Program-made: the position numbers and the translations under genes | Notes under the pieces: generated by a model | Databases searched by the model: none | Told to the model about the DNA's origin: nothing | Seen by the model: the letters and a program-made list of their open reading frames with translations, nothing else | Part shown: piece after piece, positions 1 through 8,957 of the stretch | How positions within the stretch are numbered: position 1 is the stretch's first letter | Layout: every line of letters starts with the position of its first letter | Assembly (NCBI RefSeq): GCF_002246015.1 | Contig: NZ_NOLJ01000001.1 | Location: 682,293-746,292 of the forward strand | DNA from: Nostoc sp. 'Peltigera membranacea cyanobiont' 210A | GTDB taxonomy: Bacteria; Cyanobacteriota; Cyanobacteriia; Cyanobacteriales; Nostocaceae | DNA: 64,000 bases | Direction of reading: 5' to 3'

Positions 1-1010
1 TTTGTCGGAGCGATCGCCCCTTACCCAAAGGATTAAAGCAGAAATTGTCGGGATCTTGCGATGTGCCGGAAGAATGCGTCATTACTTCCCAAGATGCCAA
101 AAGTATCTATGAAGTACCGCTAAATCTAGAACGCGAAGGAATGGCAGAACAAGTGCTGAACTTGCTGCAAATGGAACAACGTAAACCAGATTTGACGCAG
201 TGGCAAACCCTGGTACAACGTTTACATAGTCCCAAGCACGAGGTAGAAATTGCGATCGTTGGTAAATATGTGCAGTTAAGTGATGCCTATTTATCTGTAG
301 TGGAAGCACTAAATCATGCTGCAATCTCCACCTATGGGAAACTGCGCCTGCGTTGGATAAATTCAGAAGATTTGGAAACTGAAGCAGCCGAAAATTCTCT
401 TGAGGGTGTCGATGGCATAGTTGTACCAGGAGGTTTCGGGGTTCGGGGAGTCGATGGCAAAATTGCCGCCATTAAATACGCGCGCGATCGCCAAATTCCC
501 TTTTTGGGATTATGCCTGGGTATGCAATGTTCCGTGATTGAATGGGCTAGGCACGTAGGGGGATTAACAGGTGCCAATAGTGCTGAATTTGACCCCTATA
601 CAACTGATCCAGTAATTAATTTATTGCCAGGACAGCAGGAAGTAGTGGATTTAGGGGGTACAATGCGCTTAGGACTATATCCTTGTCGTGTTCTCCCTGA
701 TACTTTAGCTTTTAAGCTTTATCAAGAAGATGTGATTTATGAACGACATCGACATCGATATGAGTTTAACAATGATTACCGCGATTTGTTGTTAAAGTCT
801 GGCTATGTGATTAGTGGTACTTCTCCCGATGGGCGTTTAGTTGAAATTGTGGAATTACCCAAGCACCCATTCTTTCTTGCTTGTCAATTTCATCCAGAAT
901 TTCAATCACGCCCCAGTACACCTCATCCCTTATTTAAAGGGTTTATTCAAACAGCGATCGCTCTTTCTCTTTCGACATCTAGCACACCAACACCATTGGA
1001 GGTGTCATAA
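1..1010 (+). CDS. pyrG: CTP synthase, 3' part (5' end outside window)
   Basis: CTP synthase aminates UTP to CTP with ammonia from glutamine, the last step of pyrimidine nucleotide synthesis in the cytoplasm. The reading frame is already open at base 3, where CRSDRPLP matches the family's synthase domain, so the gene begins upstream. A possible TTG start at 45 is only an internal codon. Visible are the end of the synthase domain ([14 protein letters not shown]) and the whole class I glutamine amidotransferase domain: the oxyanion strand GGFGVRG, the nucleophile Cys in GLCLGMQ, and the His-Glu pair in FHPEF. Stop TAA at 1008-1010. Assignment is firm; only the N-terminal part is missing. Confidence 0.97.
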   Translation, partial: CRSDRPLPKGLKQKLSGSCDVPEECVITSQDAKSIYEVPLNLEREGMAEQVLNLLQMEQRKPDLTQWQTLVQRLHSPKHEVEIAIVGKYVQLSDAYLSVVEALNHAAISTYGKLRLRWINSEDLETEAAENSLEGVDGIVVPGGFGVRGVDGKIAAIKYARDRQIPFLGLCLGMQCSVIEWARHVGGLTGANSAEFDPYTTDPVINLLPGQQEVVDLGGTMRLGLYPCRVLPDTLAFKLYQEDVIYERHRHRYEFNNDYRDLLLKSGYVISGTSPDGRLVEIVELPKHPFFLACQFHPEFQSRPSTPHPLFKGFIQTAIALSLSTSSTPTPLEVS

Positions 1011-1017
1011 AAATTCA

Positions 1018-1095
1018 TAATTCGTAATGACGCTCTCTACGAGACGCTAAAAGCGAACGCGGACTCGCTACCGCTACGCTAAGGTAATTCGTAAT
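1018..1095. repeat. Interspersed repeat framed by 11-bp direct repeats
   Basis: Bases 1029-1084 hold a GC-rich repeat with the core CTCTACGAGACGCT, related to those at 4854-4959 and 11248-11306. It is framed by exact direct repeats TAATTCGTAAT at 1018-1028 and 1085-1095. This looks like an insertion with target duplication, although AATTCGTAAT-type words are themselves common filler between cyanobacterial genes. Confidence 0.6.
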
Positions 1096-1209
1096 TCAAA
1101 ATTAATTTTTTAGATTTTGAATTAGTGCATAACAACATTAACTTAGGGCTTTAGTCGATTTGGACATCCAGGGTGCATCATTCGTAAATTTCGGACTTGA
1201 GGAGATGTT

Positions 1210-1632
1210 GTGGCGTACTGGGTGAAAATCCTTTACGAGAGGAAAGAATATGTGGTGAATTTTGAGCGTGTCCATGCTTTTTGTTATGAACTCAATGGCA
1301 GGGTGACTTTTTGGCTACCCGATAGTGCCATTCCCATAGTGATTAACCCGCAAAGTAATTTGGAAGATTATCAAAAGATTTTTGATTATTTAGAATGTGT
1401 GACAGGATTAGAATTAGATCACGCCCACTGGGTAAGAATAAATTACGAAAAAAATGAATATGTAATTAATCTCAACTGTATCAGTTCCTTTTGTCATGAA
1501 CCGAACGGTAGGATAACTTTTTGGTTGCCAGATGGCACTATTCCCATCATCATCAACCCTGTGAGTAATCCTGAATCTTATGAAAAAGTTGTGAAATACG
1601 TTAAGAAAGCAACAGGATATTCTTTGTCTTGA
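1210..1632 (+). CDS. Hypothetical protein made of two tandem ~65-residue repeats
   Basis: Function not recognised. The 140-residue protein is an internal tandem duplication: residues 4-66 and 73-136 align, both running WVkI.YE+.EYV+N......FC+E.NGR+TFWLPD..IPI+INP.SN...Y+K+..Y....TG. Each unit looks like a small mixed alpha/beta fold. There is no signal peptide or membrane segment, so it is probably cytoplasmic. The GTG start at 1210 is preceded by AGGAG at about 1199-1203, which decides the start. It stands alone between pyrG and a convergent transporter gene. Confidence 0.75.
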   Translation: MAYWVKILYERKEYVVNFERVHAFCYELNGRVTFWLPDSAIPIVINPQSNLEDYQKIFDYLECVTGLELDHAHWVRINYEKNEYVINLNCISSFCHEPNGRITFWLPDGTIPIIINPVSNPESYEKVVKYVKKATGYSLS

Positions 1633-1826
1633 AATCCCTGTGTAGCAGAACAAGGTAACAAGAAAGTTAAAAAACAGATTTACTACCTTCCTAATTTTAA
1701 AAAATGCTTTGTAAGAATTTCTGCTCAATTAGCCTAGCTATTAAATCATCTTTTTTGTAGAGTTATCTAAGAATAAAATTGTAAATTTAGTGCTAAGGTG
1801 CTAATTCTAAAATTGCATATAGCTCA

Positions 1827-3425
1827 CTACCATTCATCAAAAATTTGTTTTATCCGCTCAATTGCCGTGTCTGCTGCTTCTTCTGGAGATATGCTATTGA
1901 CAACTATTCCATTAAGAGCCTTACCCCAAACATTCTCTTCTAAAACTAGGCTGTAAGCAGGGTTTTGAACAATATAAAATGGGCGAGTATCTTTAGTTAG
2001 TGTTTGAGTTGCAGTGGAAAGATGAGGATCTGCTGGATTTGTCCAAAAGGAGTCTTTCCAAACAGGCTTCATTACTGGTAGATACCGACCTCCAGTAGCT
2101 TTGAGATAGTTTCCTATTATCTCAGGTTTAATTAAATACGCAAGAAAGTCTTTAGCTACCTTCTGGTTTTTAGACTCGGCAAACAAAACTATTTCATTAA
2201 TCGAGACTAAGAAGCGCATCGGTTTACCATTAGGTTTGTTCGGAAATTCGAGGATACCAAGCTTGTAACGATAGGTGTCAGAATCTTGGCGGACAGCAGC
2301 AGGAATCGAAAGCGAGCTGTTAGGAGTCATAACCACGCCACGATTGAGCAAGCTGCGATTATTGTCTGGATTTAACCAGTTTACTGCGTCTGGTGGTACG
2401 TAACCCTGCTGGAAAAATTTCGCATACCACTCTAAGCTTTCAACAATACCTTGATGCACCTTGGGATCGTTGAGGAGAAGTTGACCCTTGGAGTCTAAAA
2501 TTTGGACATTGTATGCTTCTAAAATCTGCTCAAACAAGTAGTAGGTATCTGTAGATCCAGTGGATAAAGGAAAGCCTAACCCATAAATATTCTGTTTTTG
2601 CTGTGCGCGCAAATCATCCTGCACTTGTTTCCAAAACTCCCAGAAAGCATCCCAATCTTTAGGGATATCGCTTTGAGTTCGACCTACTTTCTCTAGTAAG
2701 TCTCGCCAGTAAAAAATGTGAATTGTTAATTGATTAATTGGAACTGCATAGTAACTCGGCTTCTTATCAACGTTGTTATATAAACGAACTGCTTCCAACA
2801 CACCTTCAGAATAAATACTTTTGACTGGCTCAATTACATCAGAGACATCTGCCAGTTTACCTTCCCAGGCAAGACGTGGATACAGTTCCCTCTCAGCACT
2901 GCTATTTATGACGAGATCGGGCGAATTACCTGCCTGAAGTGCCCTTTGAGTCTTTTGTGGCAACTCATCATTAGTATAGAAAGTAAGTTTAATTTTGTTG
3001 CCGCTTTGTTGTTCCCAGTTACTAATGATCTTCTGGAGCGCTTCATCCTCTTCCAAAGTATAACCTTTATCTGACCAAATCTTCAGGACTTTACTGTTAA
3101 TAGGAGACTCGGTTACTGAAGATTGGCTAGATTTTAAGATGTTAATGCAGGCAAGAATTATCAAGCTGAGTATTAATGCCACGAGTACGTAGCGATGGCT
3201 AGCTCTTATTAGCATTACGGTAAAAGTTTGCTTGACTCTTTGCTGATTCTTCAAGCCTTTAGTCATTAGACTGGCTTTGGTTCTGAATAACATGCTCATT
3301 TTATGATTTTTGCCAGAAAATATCTTTACTGCATCTTCTGACATTACATAGCGCTTATTCAAGTTTAAATAGTTGCTTTTTGCTCGCTTTTCACCATCAG
3401 TCAGAATTGCTAAGTAAGTGGACAA
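1827..3425 (-). CDS. Extracellular solute-binding protein, family 1 (sugar type)
   Basis: Substrate-binding protein of an ABC importer, of the large sugar-binding (maltose/glycerol-phosphate-like) class. The body from about residue 108 has the family pattern: a strand (KVLKIWSDKG), the helix IISNWEQQSGNKI, SPDLVINSS, and a C-terminal part with KDFLAYLIKPEIIGNYLKATGGRYLP. A hydrophobic segment around residues 76-96 ends in ILAC, a weak lipobox, so it is probably an anchored lipoprotein. The longest frame opens with TTG and would put about 70 charged residues before this signal. A later ATG (M54 at 3266 or M71 at 3215) is more plausible, but no ribosome site decides. No permease or ATPase lies beside it; the ROK sugar kinase upstream on the same strand is the only related neighbour. 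Confidence 0.85.
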   Translation of the reverse strand: MSTYLAILTDGEKRAKSNYLNLNKRYVMSEDAVKIFSGKNHKMSMLFRTKASLMTKGLKNQQRVKQTFTVMLIRASHRYVLVALILSLIILACINILKSSQSSVTESPINSKVLKIWSDKGYTLEEDEALQKIISNWEQQSGNKIKLTFYTNDELPQKTQRALQAGNSPDLVINSSAERELYPRLAWEGKLADVSDVIEPVKSIYSEGVLEAVRLYNNVDKKPSYYAVPINQLTIHIFYWRDLLEKVGRTQSDIPKDWDAFWEFWKQVQDDLRAQQKQNIYGLGFPLSTGSTDTYYLFEQILEAYNVQILDSKGQLLLNDPKVHQGIVESLEWYAKFFQQGYVPPDAVNWLNPDNNRSLLNRGVVMTPNSSLSIPAAVRQDSDTYRYKLGILEFPNKPNGKPMRFLVSINEIVLFAESKNQKVAKDFLAYLIKPEIIGNYLKATGGRYLPVMKPVWKDSFWTNPADPHLSTATQTLTKDTRPFYIVQNPAYSLVLEENVWGKALNGIVVNSISPEEAADTAIERIKQIFDEW

Positions 3426-3499
3426 GAATAAATTAAACTATATTACGTAATGTAAAGTTAATTAAATTATCTCGTAGTAAGAGCTTCAGCAATAATCTA

Positions 3500-3526
3500 A
3501 GCCTCTTTCCCTTTCGGGAAGAGGTT
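3500..3526 (-). terminator. Hairpin between ROK kinase and binding-protein gene
   Basis: On the minus strand CCTCTTCCC, loop GAAA and GGGAAAGAGG form a 9-bp stem with one bulge, about 30 bp after the ROK kinase stop. No clear U-tract follows, so it may instead be a dispersed palindrome. Confidence 0.4.
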
Positions 3527-3554
3527 TGGAAAAGGGTTCCAAGTTTAACCATAA

Positions 3555-4481
3555 TCAAAAAGCTGAATAATTTTGCCATGCCAACTTTGCTGCACCTACT
3601 ATCCCAGCAAAATTGCCTAACTCCGCTGGCAATATTTGTAAACCCGCTCGTGATAAAGGCTGCACTCGCTTCTCAATTTCTGCCTTCACACCTGGTAAGA
3701 AAAACTCAAAGCTGCCACTGATACCGCCACCAATCACGATCGCTTGTGGTGTGAGTACATAAATCAAACTCGTCAAACCAATTCCCAAATTAACACCATA
3801 TTCTTGCCAAAAAGTCAATGCTGCGGCATCTCCTTGTTGGGCAAGAAAACCCAATTCGATGGGTTCCTTAAGAGTGCGGCGGCGAATTGCAGTAGCACAG
3901 GCATATTGTTCCAAAGAGCCTCGATTGCCACTATTACAAATTGGGCCATCAGGATTTAATGAAATTAAACCCAATTCCCCGGCGGCTCCTTGATGTCCAA
4001 TAAATAGTTTGCCATCAAGGATAATTGCACCACCAACCCCAGTGCCTAAAGTTAGCAGAATCAGATTTTGAAAGTGGCGACCGGCTCCCAGCCAAGCTTC
4101 TCCCAAAAGAGCGCAATTAGCATCGTTAGCGATCGCAGTTGGTTTGCCAGTTTTAGCTTCTAACCAGTCTGCTAAAGGCACATCGATCCATCCAGGCAAG
4201 TTAATGGCGATTTTGGCAATGCGTCCTGCGGCATCGGATGGGCCAGGAGTACCAACACCAATCGCCACAGCTTGATTATCTGGATCAATTTGTGCGATCG
4301 CATCTACCAGGACTGCTAACACAGCTTCTGGCGTTGTTGGTTGAGGAGATACCACAGTCAAAGATTGCAGACAAGTACCATCATCTGCAAAACGCCCCAG
4401 CTTAATTGCTGTTCCCCCGACATCAATGCCAATTACTTGAGAACTTACCACTTTAAAATCCTCAGACCAAACCGTAGCCAC
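3555..4481 (-). CDS. ROK family sugar kinase (probable glucokinase)
   Basis: ROK-family kinase that phosphorylates a hexose, most likely glucose, with ATP in the cytoplasm. The N-terminal phosphate-binding motif IGIDVGGTAIKLG (residues 17-29), the catalytic region NDANCALLGEAWLGAG and the second glycine motif GTGVGGAIILDG are all present. The usual ROK zinc site (CxCGxxGCxE) is degenerate: here CNSGNRGSLEQYAC keeps the glycines and glutamate but not the cysteines, so zinc binding is probably lost. Length (308) is normal. Starts at GTG 4481; a second GTG at 4451 (VVSSQVIG) is possible. The sugar-type binding protein lies downstream on the same strand across a hairpin. The exact sugar cannot be read from sequence. 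Confidence 0.88.
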   Translation of the reverse strand: MATVWSEDFKVVSSQVIGIDVGGTAIKLGRFADDGTCLQSLTVVSPQPTTPEAVLAVLVDAIAQIDPDNQAVAIGVGTPGPSDAAGRIAKIAINLPGWIDVPLADWLEAKTGKPTAIANDANCALLGEAWLGAGRHFQNLILLTLGTGVGGAIILDGKLFIGHQGAAGELGLISLNPDGPICNSGNRGSLEQYACATAIRRRTLKEPIELGFLAQQGDAAALTFWQEYGVNLGIGLTSLIYVLTPQAIVIGGGISGSFEFFLPGVKAEIEKRVQPLSRAGLQILPAELGNFAGIVGAAKLAWQNYSAF

Positions 4482-4610
4482 CTAGCAAACCTTTGCGTAC
4501 CCTTTGCGCTTACCTCTGCGCTCCTCTGCGTTTCAATTTCACCCCTCAATTCGCCATTATTTTCTGTAAATCTATACTTAACATCTTGGCGCGAAAAAAT
4601 ACTCAAATTT

Positions 4611-4820
4611 TTATTCTATTGAGTGCAAGTTGTTTTCATCACCGATTTTAAGATGCGCGGCTTTCAACTCCGCTCTCTGTAAATTAGCAACAGTTGTGGT
4701 ACGAAAACTCGATTGTTCCTGCCAAGCCGTAATTGGCGCACCTCTTAAGATACCAGCAAGAGCAACGGAAAGGATAAACCCGCCAGTAGCGGCAGCAATT
4801 AACGTTAGATTATCTTTCAT
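4611..4820 (-). CDS. Small single-span membrane protein, hypothetical
   Basis: A 69-residue protein with one N-terminal membrane segment (LTLIAAATGGFILSVALAGIL, residues 5-25) and a short hydrophilic tail rich in Arg, Glu and Lys. ATG at 4820 with a weak AGAG ribosome site. No family recognised. It lies between the divergently placed 4843-4970 repeat and the ROK kinase, all on the minus strand. Confidence 0.55.
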   Translation of the reverse strand: MKDNLTLIAAATGGFILSVALAGILRGAPITAWQEQSSFRTTTVANLQRAELKAAHLKIGDENNLHSIE

Positions 4821-4842
4821 ACAAATCTCTGTATTGTTTATT

Positions 4843-4970
4843 TGTCATTTGTCCTACCCTGCGGGAAGCCCTTCTCTACGAGAGGCTGCGCCAACGGGTT
4901 CAGCAGTCGCTCATGGGGGAAACCCCCAAGACCGCGCTGCTTCACCGCTAGCGCGTCTATGTCATTTGTC
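4843..4970. repeat. Interspersed repeat framed by 11-bp direct repeats
   Basis: Bases 4854-4959 carry a GC-rich element sharing TCTCTACGAGAGGCTGCG with repeats at 1029-1084 and 11248-11306. It is bounded by exact copies of TGTCATTTGTC at 4843-4853 and 4960-4970, like a target-site duplication. GTCATTT-type heptads are also common tandem repeats in this group, so recombination within such an array is an alternative. Confidence 0.6.
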
Positions 4971-4996
4971 TAAAATTAATGACTAATGACCAATGA

Positions 4997-5932
4997 TTAC
5001 TGTCGGATTCTATTTTCTCTCCGTAATCGGGGATTGACAAATTCATTTAACCCTTCACCAAGTAGTGATAACCCTACCACCATAAATGTCATCGTTAAAC
5101 CAGGGAACAGGGTAGTCCACCAAATACCAGTAGGTAGAGCTTCTAGGGCTTGTTTTAAATCATGTCCCCATTCTGCCACTTCTTCGGGAAGTCCTAGCCC
5201 CAAAAAGCCCAAACCGCCCAACACCAAAATCGCATCAGCGGCGTTGAGTGTAAATAGTACGGGTACGCTTTGAATGACGTTGAAAAACAGATAACGGGAA
5301 AGCACAACCCAAGTGGAAGCACCCATTGCTTGAGCAGCTTCGATAAACACTTCAGTTTTCACGCTCACGGTGTGGTTGCGAACAACGCGGTAATATTGGG
5401 GGATGTAGGCAATGCTAATAGCGATCGCTGCATTTAATATCCCACGCCCCACCACAAATGCCAGCGTCACAGACAACAGTAGCCCTGGTAGAGTGTAGAT
5501 GCTATCCATAATAAACAGCAACATTTTATCCAATTTCCCGCCGAGATACCCACTCAGCATCCCCAAAGGCACACCGATAATCATACTCAGCGCCGTTGCC
5601 AAAATTACCACCTGCAAAGCAGCTTGAGCGCCGAACAATGTCCGGGAAAACACATCATAACCCAGGCGACTAGTACCAAACCAATGTTTAGCTGAGGGTG
5701 GCTCGTGAATTGGATTAGAGAGAAAATCTTTCGGGTTTTGCAGCCATCCCCAAGCCTGCAATACGGGAGCAAAGAACGCCAGAAAGATGAAAAATAGGGT
5801 AATGGCTAACCCGATGAGCATGAGTTTTTGGGAAAGATTGAGACTTTTGCCAAACTGTAAAAATGTCGGTAGCCGCCGTTTTGTAATGGCCATAAAGCGA
5901 TCGCCTGGATCAAAGCTTGATACGCTGACCAT
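4997..5932 (-). CDS. ABC transporter permease, DppC/OppC type
   Basis: Inner-membrane permease subunit of a peptide/nickel-type ABC importer. Residues 37-57 (LMLIGLAITLFFIFLAFFAPV) are the first span. Then comes the OppC-type signature HWFGTSRLGYDVFSRTLFGAQ, four or five further spans, and the EAA loop (EAAQAMGASTWVVLSRYLFFNV) that contacts the ATPase. Length 311 is typical. ATG at 5932; a second ATG at 5893 (MAITKRR) fits as well and would give a shorter cytoplasmic lead. No partner permease, ATPase or binding protein is adjacent, as is common in cyanobacteria where these genes are scattered. Confidence 0.92.
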   Translation of the reverse strand: MVSVSSFDPGDRFMAITKRRLPTFLQFGKSLNLSQKLMLIGLAITLFFIFLAFFAPVLQAWGWLQNPKDFLSNPIHEPPSAKHWFGTSRLGYDVFSRTLFGAQAALQVVILATALSMIIGVPLGMLSGYLGGKLDKMLLFIMDSIYTLPGLLLSVTLAFVVGRGILNAAIAISIAYIPQYYRVVRNHTVSVKTEVFIEAAQAMGASTWVVLSRYLFFNVIQSVPVLFTLNAADAILVLGGLGFLGLGLPEEVAEWGHDLKQALEALPTGIWWTTLFPGLTMTFMVVGLSLLGEGLNEFVNPRLRRENRIRQ

Positions 5933-5939
5933 TTTACAT

Positions 5940-5985
5940 ATTGGGGACTGGGTATTGGGGACTGGGGACTGGGTATTTGGTAAAA
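5940..5985. repeat. Heptad array (GGGACTG/GGGTATT type)
   Basis: Five to six imperfect tandem units of the GGGGACT and GGGTATT kind, between the permease start and the four-helix-bundle gene. Of the short tandem repeat class known from Nostoc-type genomes. Confidence 0.75.
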
Positions 5986-6023
5986 ATGTCCCATAAAATT
6001 GAGGGACTTTAGATTGGGATGAT

Positions 6024-6428
6024 ATGCAAGATAGAGGCTTTGAGTCTTTAGACTTCTACCAAGATAGCCTCAAGCTGCTAAAAGCGGCTTATCGATTAGC
6101 AAATACTTTGCCGGGTTGTGAGCGTTACAATTTGAGCGATCAATTACGAAGAGCAGCTTGCAGCGTTTTACTGAACATAGCTGAGGGCTATGGACGCTAT
6201 CACTATTTAGACAGATTGCGTTTTATGTACATTGCTCGCGGCTCATTGACTGAAACCAAAAGCGCTTTCATTATTGCTGAGAGCTTGGGCTACTGCAACA
6301 CAGAACAATTAAACTGGGTCAGTCAGCTTAAAGACCGGATTGAAAAAGGTCTTAACGGTTACTGTCGTTTTATTCGTTCCCAACAGCAGGGTAAAGAAGA
6401 GTACGGTACTCGACTGGGTGACTGGTGA
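6024..6428 (+). CDS. Four-helix-bundle protein (23S rRNA intervening-sequence protein family)
   Basis: A 134-residue all-helical protein of the four helix bundle family first described from 23S rRNA intervening sequences. Family marks are FESLDFYQDSLKLLKAAY at the start, LSDQLRRAACSVLLNIAEGYGR in the middle and YIARGSLTETKSAFIIAESLGY near the end. The molecular role of these proteins is unknown; they often occur as single genes in bacterial chromosomes, far from rRNA, as here. ATG at 6024. The gene is bracketed by heptad repeats on both sides (5940-5985, 6426-6534), which could have helped its spread. It converges on the NTRC gene. Confidence 0.9.
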   Translation: MQDRGFESLDFYQDSLKLLKAAYRLANTLPGCERYNLSDQLRRAACSVLLNIAEGYGRYHYLDRLRFMYIARGSLTETKSAFIIAESLGYCNTEQLNWVSQLKDRIEKGLNGYCRFIRSQQQGKEEYGTRLGDW

Positions 6429-6534
6429 TTGGGTATTGGGTATTGGGTATTGGGTATTAGCAATTAAAAGAATTATTTCCTAGTCCCCAATCCCTAGTCC
6501 CTAGTCCCCAGTCCCCAATCCCCAGTCCCTAAAG
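6426..6534. repeat. Heptad repeat pair: G-rich arm, AT spacer, C-rich arm
   Basis: Four GGGTATT units follow the four-helix-bundle stop. A spacer containing GAATTATTTCC then leads to eight C-rich heptads (CCCCAGT, CCCCAAT, CCCTAGT) that end at the NTRC stop codon. The two arms are partly complementary and could fold in RNA from either strand. Same architecture as 30361-30474. Confidence 0.8.
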
Positions 6535-7917
6535 ATTACTTTCAATCAACTGGCGGTATTCGCTCTTTTGCTTCACACCTTTGACTTCTTTCACTAGTTC
6601 CTTATTTTTGAACAATTGAACCGTTGGTGTTCCTGTCACACCAGCATTTTCAGCAATATCTCGGTCTTTGTCGATGTCAATTTCCACAAAGTGAATTTTG
6701 CTGTCAAATTCATCCACCACTTTATTTAAAATTGGCTTCAGGGTATGACAAGGGCCACAACCAGGGGAGACATATTTAACAAGGAGTAAGCGATCGCTTT
6801 CATGGAACAATTTCCGTAAGGCATAACCTCCCTCATGGCGCGTCCCATCTAAGTTAAATCCAGCTTCTTCCTCAGCTTCAGTCTTTTTGGTTGGCTGATG
6901 TTCTAATTCATTATCTTTTGTTTCAGGCTGTTGATGGAATTCTTGAATCAAGCCACTGGATGATAACCAGCGTTCTGCTAACATCGCCGCCATACAACCA
7001 GTACCCGCAGCCGTAATTGCTTGCCGAAACTCATGATCTTGTACGTCGCCAGCAGCAAAAACGCCTTCTACACTGGTTTCTACAGTACCGTGCTTGGTGA
7101 CAACGTAACCTATCTCATCCAGTTCTAGTTGCCCTTTAAATAAAGAGGTATTGGGACTATGACCAACGGCGTAGAATAAACCCTTAGCGTGCAGTTGGCT
7201 CTCTTCACCAGTTTTAGTATTGCGGACTTTCACACCTTCCATGTGACCATTGCCGAAGATATCCACGGCTTCTGTGTTCCAATGCACCTGGATTTTTGGG
7301 TTGCTCAAAACCCTGTCTTGCATGGCTTTAGAAGCCCGCATTTTATCCGTGCGTACCAACATATTTACCTTAGAACCGTATTTGGTGAGGTAAATTGACT
7401 CTTCCGCCGCCGAGTCGCCAGCACCAATTACAGCCAATTCTGCGCCGTGAAAAATTGGTGTTGCACCATCGCAAATTGCACAAGCGGAAATACCCCGACT
7501 CCAGAATTCATGTTCGTTGGGTAAACCCAAACGCTTTGCTGTTGCACCCGTAGCAATAACGATGCTGTTGGTTTTAATTTCCCTTTCTTGCGATCGCACT
7601 GTAAAGGGACGCTGACTCAAGTCAACTGAGATAACATCTTCAGTATATAGTTCAGCTCCCCAGCGCTCCGCCTGCGCCTTCATCTGATCCATCAGTTCCG
7701 GCCCGGTAATTCCTTTAGGAAATCCCGGAAAATTCTCAACTTCCGTCGTTGTCATTAATTGCCCACCAGGTAAACCCCCGGCTTGGAAACCTTCAAATAC
7801 AACGGGTTTAAGGTTAGCACGTCCAGCATAGATGGCGGCTGTGTAGCCTGCTGGCCCAGAACCGATAATTACCAAGTTTTCTACAGTTGGGTTAGTCATG
7901 AAAATATATGAACTCAT
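6529..7917 (-). CDS. trxB: NADPH-dependent thioredoxin reductase with fused thioredoxin domain (NTRC)
   Basis: A single polypeptide that takes electrons from NADPH via FAD to its own thioredoxin domain and on to 2-Cys peroxiredoxin and other targets. Residues 14-325 are the reductase: FAD-binding [10 protein letters not shown], redox pair CAIC, NADPH-binding [10 protein letters not shown] and the C-terminal FAD motif [11 protein letters not shown] charged linker ([10 protein letters not shown]...) leads to the thioredoxin domain (about 355-462) with active site CGPC. This fusion is typical of plastids and many filamentous cyanobacteria and protects against peroxide in darkness. ATG at 7917, or more likely at 7899 (MTNPTVENL). 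The stop codon abuts the heptad array. Confidence 0.96.
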   Translation of the reverse strand: MSSYIFMTNPTVENLVIIGSGPAGYTAAIYAGRANLKPVVFEGFQAGGLPGGQLMTTTEVENFPGFPKGITGPELMDQMKAQAERWGAELYTEDVISVDLSQRPFTVRSQEREIKTNSIVIATGATAKRLGLPNEHEFWSRGISACAICDGATPIFHGAELAVIGAGDSAAEESIYLTKYGSKVNMLVRTDKMRASKAMQDRVLSNPKIQVHWNTEAVDIFGNGHMEGVKVRNTKTGEESQLHAKGLFYAVGHSPNTSLFKGQLELDEIGYVVTKHGTVETSVEGVFAAGDVQDHEFRQAITAAGTGCMAAMLAERWLSSSGLIQEFHQQPETKDNELEHQPTKKTEAEEEAGFNLDGTRHEGGYALRKLFHESDRLLLVKYVSPGCGPCHTLKPILNKVVDEFDSKIHFVEIDIDKDRDIAENAGVTGTPTVQLFKNKELVKEVKGVKQKSEYRQLIESNL

Positions 7918-8234
7918 AACGACTACGCTTAATATAGCACAACAAATTATGATTGGCTACGTCAGGTGGTAAGCGATCGCAAACGAATGAATATATAAAG
8001 AGGACAACTCGAAAAAAGAAACCTGCGATCGCCTGACGTGTCTTTTGTTCGGGCTGGCCGATTGAAGAAAACCAAGCGCGACTTCATAGAGTTGGTTCCA
8101 GACTTAATGGTTGAGATTAAATCTAAAAGCAACATCTCCCCAAACTTTTTTTCTGAAGGTGATAGGAAAGCGATCGCAGTTGGGTAAGTTACATCTAGAA
8201 CACCCAAGCACTTCCTACCCCCAGGAAAACACTT
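7918..8234. other. Intergenic region upstream of the divergent NTRC and pilin genes
   Basis: About 317 bp without a gene. It holds three HIP1 octamers and must carry the promoters for both divergent genes, but I cannot assign -35/-10 boxes with confidence. An 81-codon minus-strand frame here has no family features and I leave it out. Confidence 0.5.
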
Positions 8235-8786
8235 ATGAAAACCGAACTAAAAGCCAAATTTATCCAACACATCCTCGCCAAAAAGAAGGGAGATGAGGGT
8301 TTTACACTTATTGAATTACTAGTAGTAATTATCATTATCGGTATTTTGTCTGCGATCGCTCTACCTTCTTTCTTGAACCAAGCTAACAAAGCCAAGCAGT
8401 CAGAAGCTAAAACCTACGTGGGTTCGATGAACCGCGCGCAGCAAGCTTATTACTTAGAACAGAACACATTTGCACTTTCCGGTGAAATTGGTAAATTAGG
8501 TCTTGGTATTGCAACACAAACATCAAATTACTCCTATACAATTGCTGGTAGTGCTAGTGCAGTAACCAACCAAGGAGGAGTAATACTTGCGTCTGCACCT
8601 CTGAAAAATTATCTTGGTGGTGTGGGTGTAACAACACAAGCTGCTACCAGTGAAGCTACCACCATAGCTCTTTTATGTGAATCTTCACTAACTAGAGTTG
8701 GCGGTGCTCCAGTTGTAACTACCTCCGATTTTACCACCGCAGGATCACCCACTTGCCCCGCTAACTACGTTAGCTTATCTAAGTAG
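8235..8786 (+). CDS. pilA: Type IV major pilin PilA-like prepilin
   Basis: Prepilin subunit of type IV pili or a related pseudopilus. A 21-residue positively charged leader ends in DEG, cleaved by prepilin peptidase before Phe of FTLIELLVVIIIIGILSAIALP. That conserved N-methylated helix also carries the Glu at +5. The rest (183 residues in all) is a Gly/Ala/Thr-rich globular domain with two cysteines near the C-terminus (LLCESS, PTCPANY), consistent with a C-terminal disulfide. ATG at 8235. A good intrinsic terminator follows. The next gene is an OGT-like glycosyltransferase, and the many surface Ser/Thr would suit O-glycosylation, but that link is inference. Confidence 0.94.
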   Translation: MKTELKAKFIQHILAKKKGDEGFTLIELLVVIIIIGILSAIALPSFLNQANKAKQSEAKTYVGSMNRAQQAYYLEQNTFALSGEIGKLGLGIATQTSNYSYTIAGSASAVTNQGGVILASAPLKNYLGGVGVTTQAATSEATTIALLCESSLTRVGGAPVVTTSDFTTAGSPTCPANYVSLSK

Positions 8787-8881
8787 AGAAGTAATAGACC
8801 AAATATTGCTCATCTACACCACTTGAGATAAAAGTTAACTTGTCACTAAAGCTTTTATTAAGCTAAATTACGTATTTTCCC

Positions 8882-8920
8882 AAGTGGGTAGATTCTTCTA
8901 TCCACTTTATTTCAGTTTTG
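8882..8920 (+). terminator. Intrinsic terminator after pilA
   Basis: Stem AGTGGGTAGA / TCTATCCACT (10 bp, one G-U pair), loop TTCT, followed by a T-rich run (TTATTTCAGTTTT). It lies about 100 bp after the pilin stop and just before the next gene, so the glycosyltransferase is probably expressed from its own promoter or by read-through. Confidence 0.65.
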
Positions 8921-8957
8921 TGATTTATTCACAATTAGATTGCCTATACCTTTTTCT

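Noticed and set aside
45-1010. A CTP synthase gene starting at the TTG at 45
   Set aside because: The frame and family similarity continue upstream to base 3, so the true start is outside the window.
7962-8207. Minus-strand 81-codon frame before pilA
   Set aside because: No ribosome site, no domain and unusual composition. It overlaps the likely promoter region of pilA.
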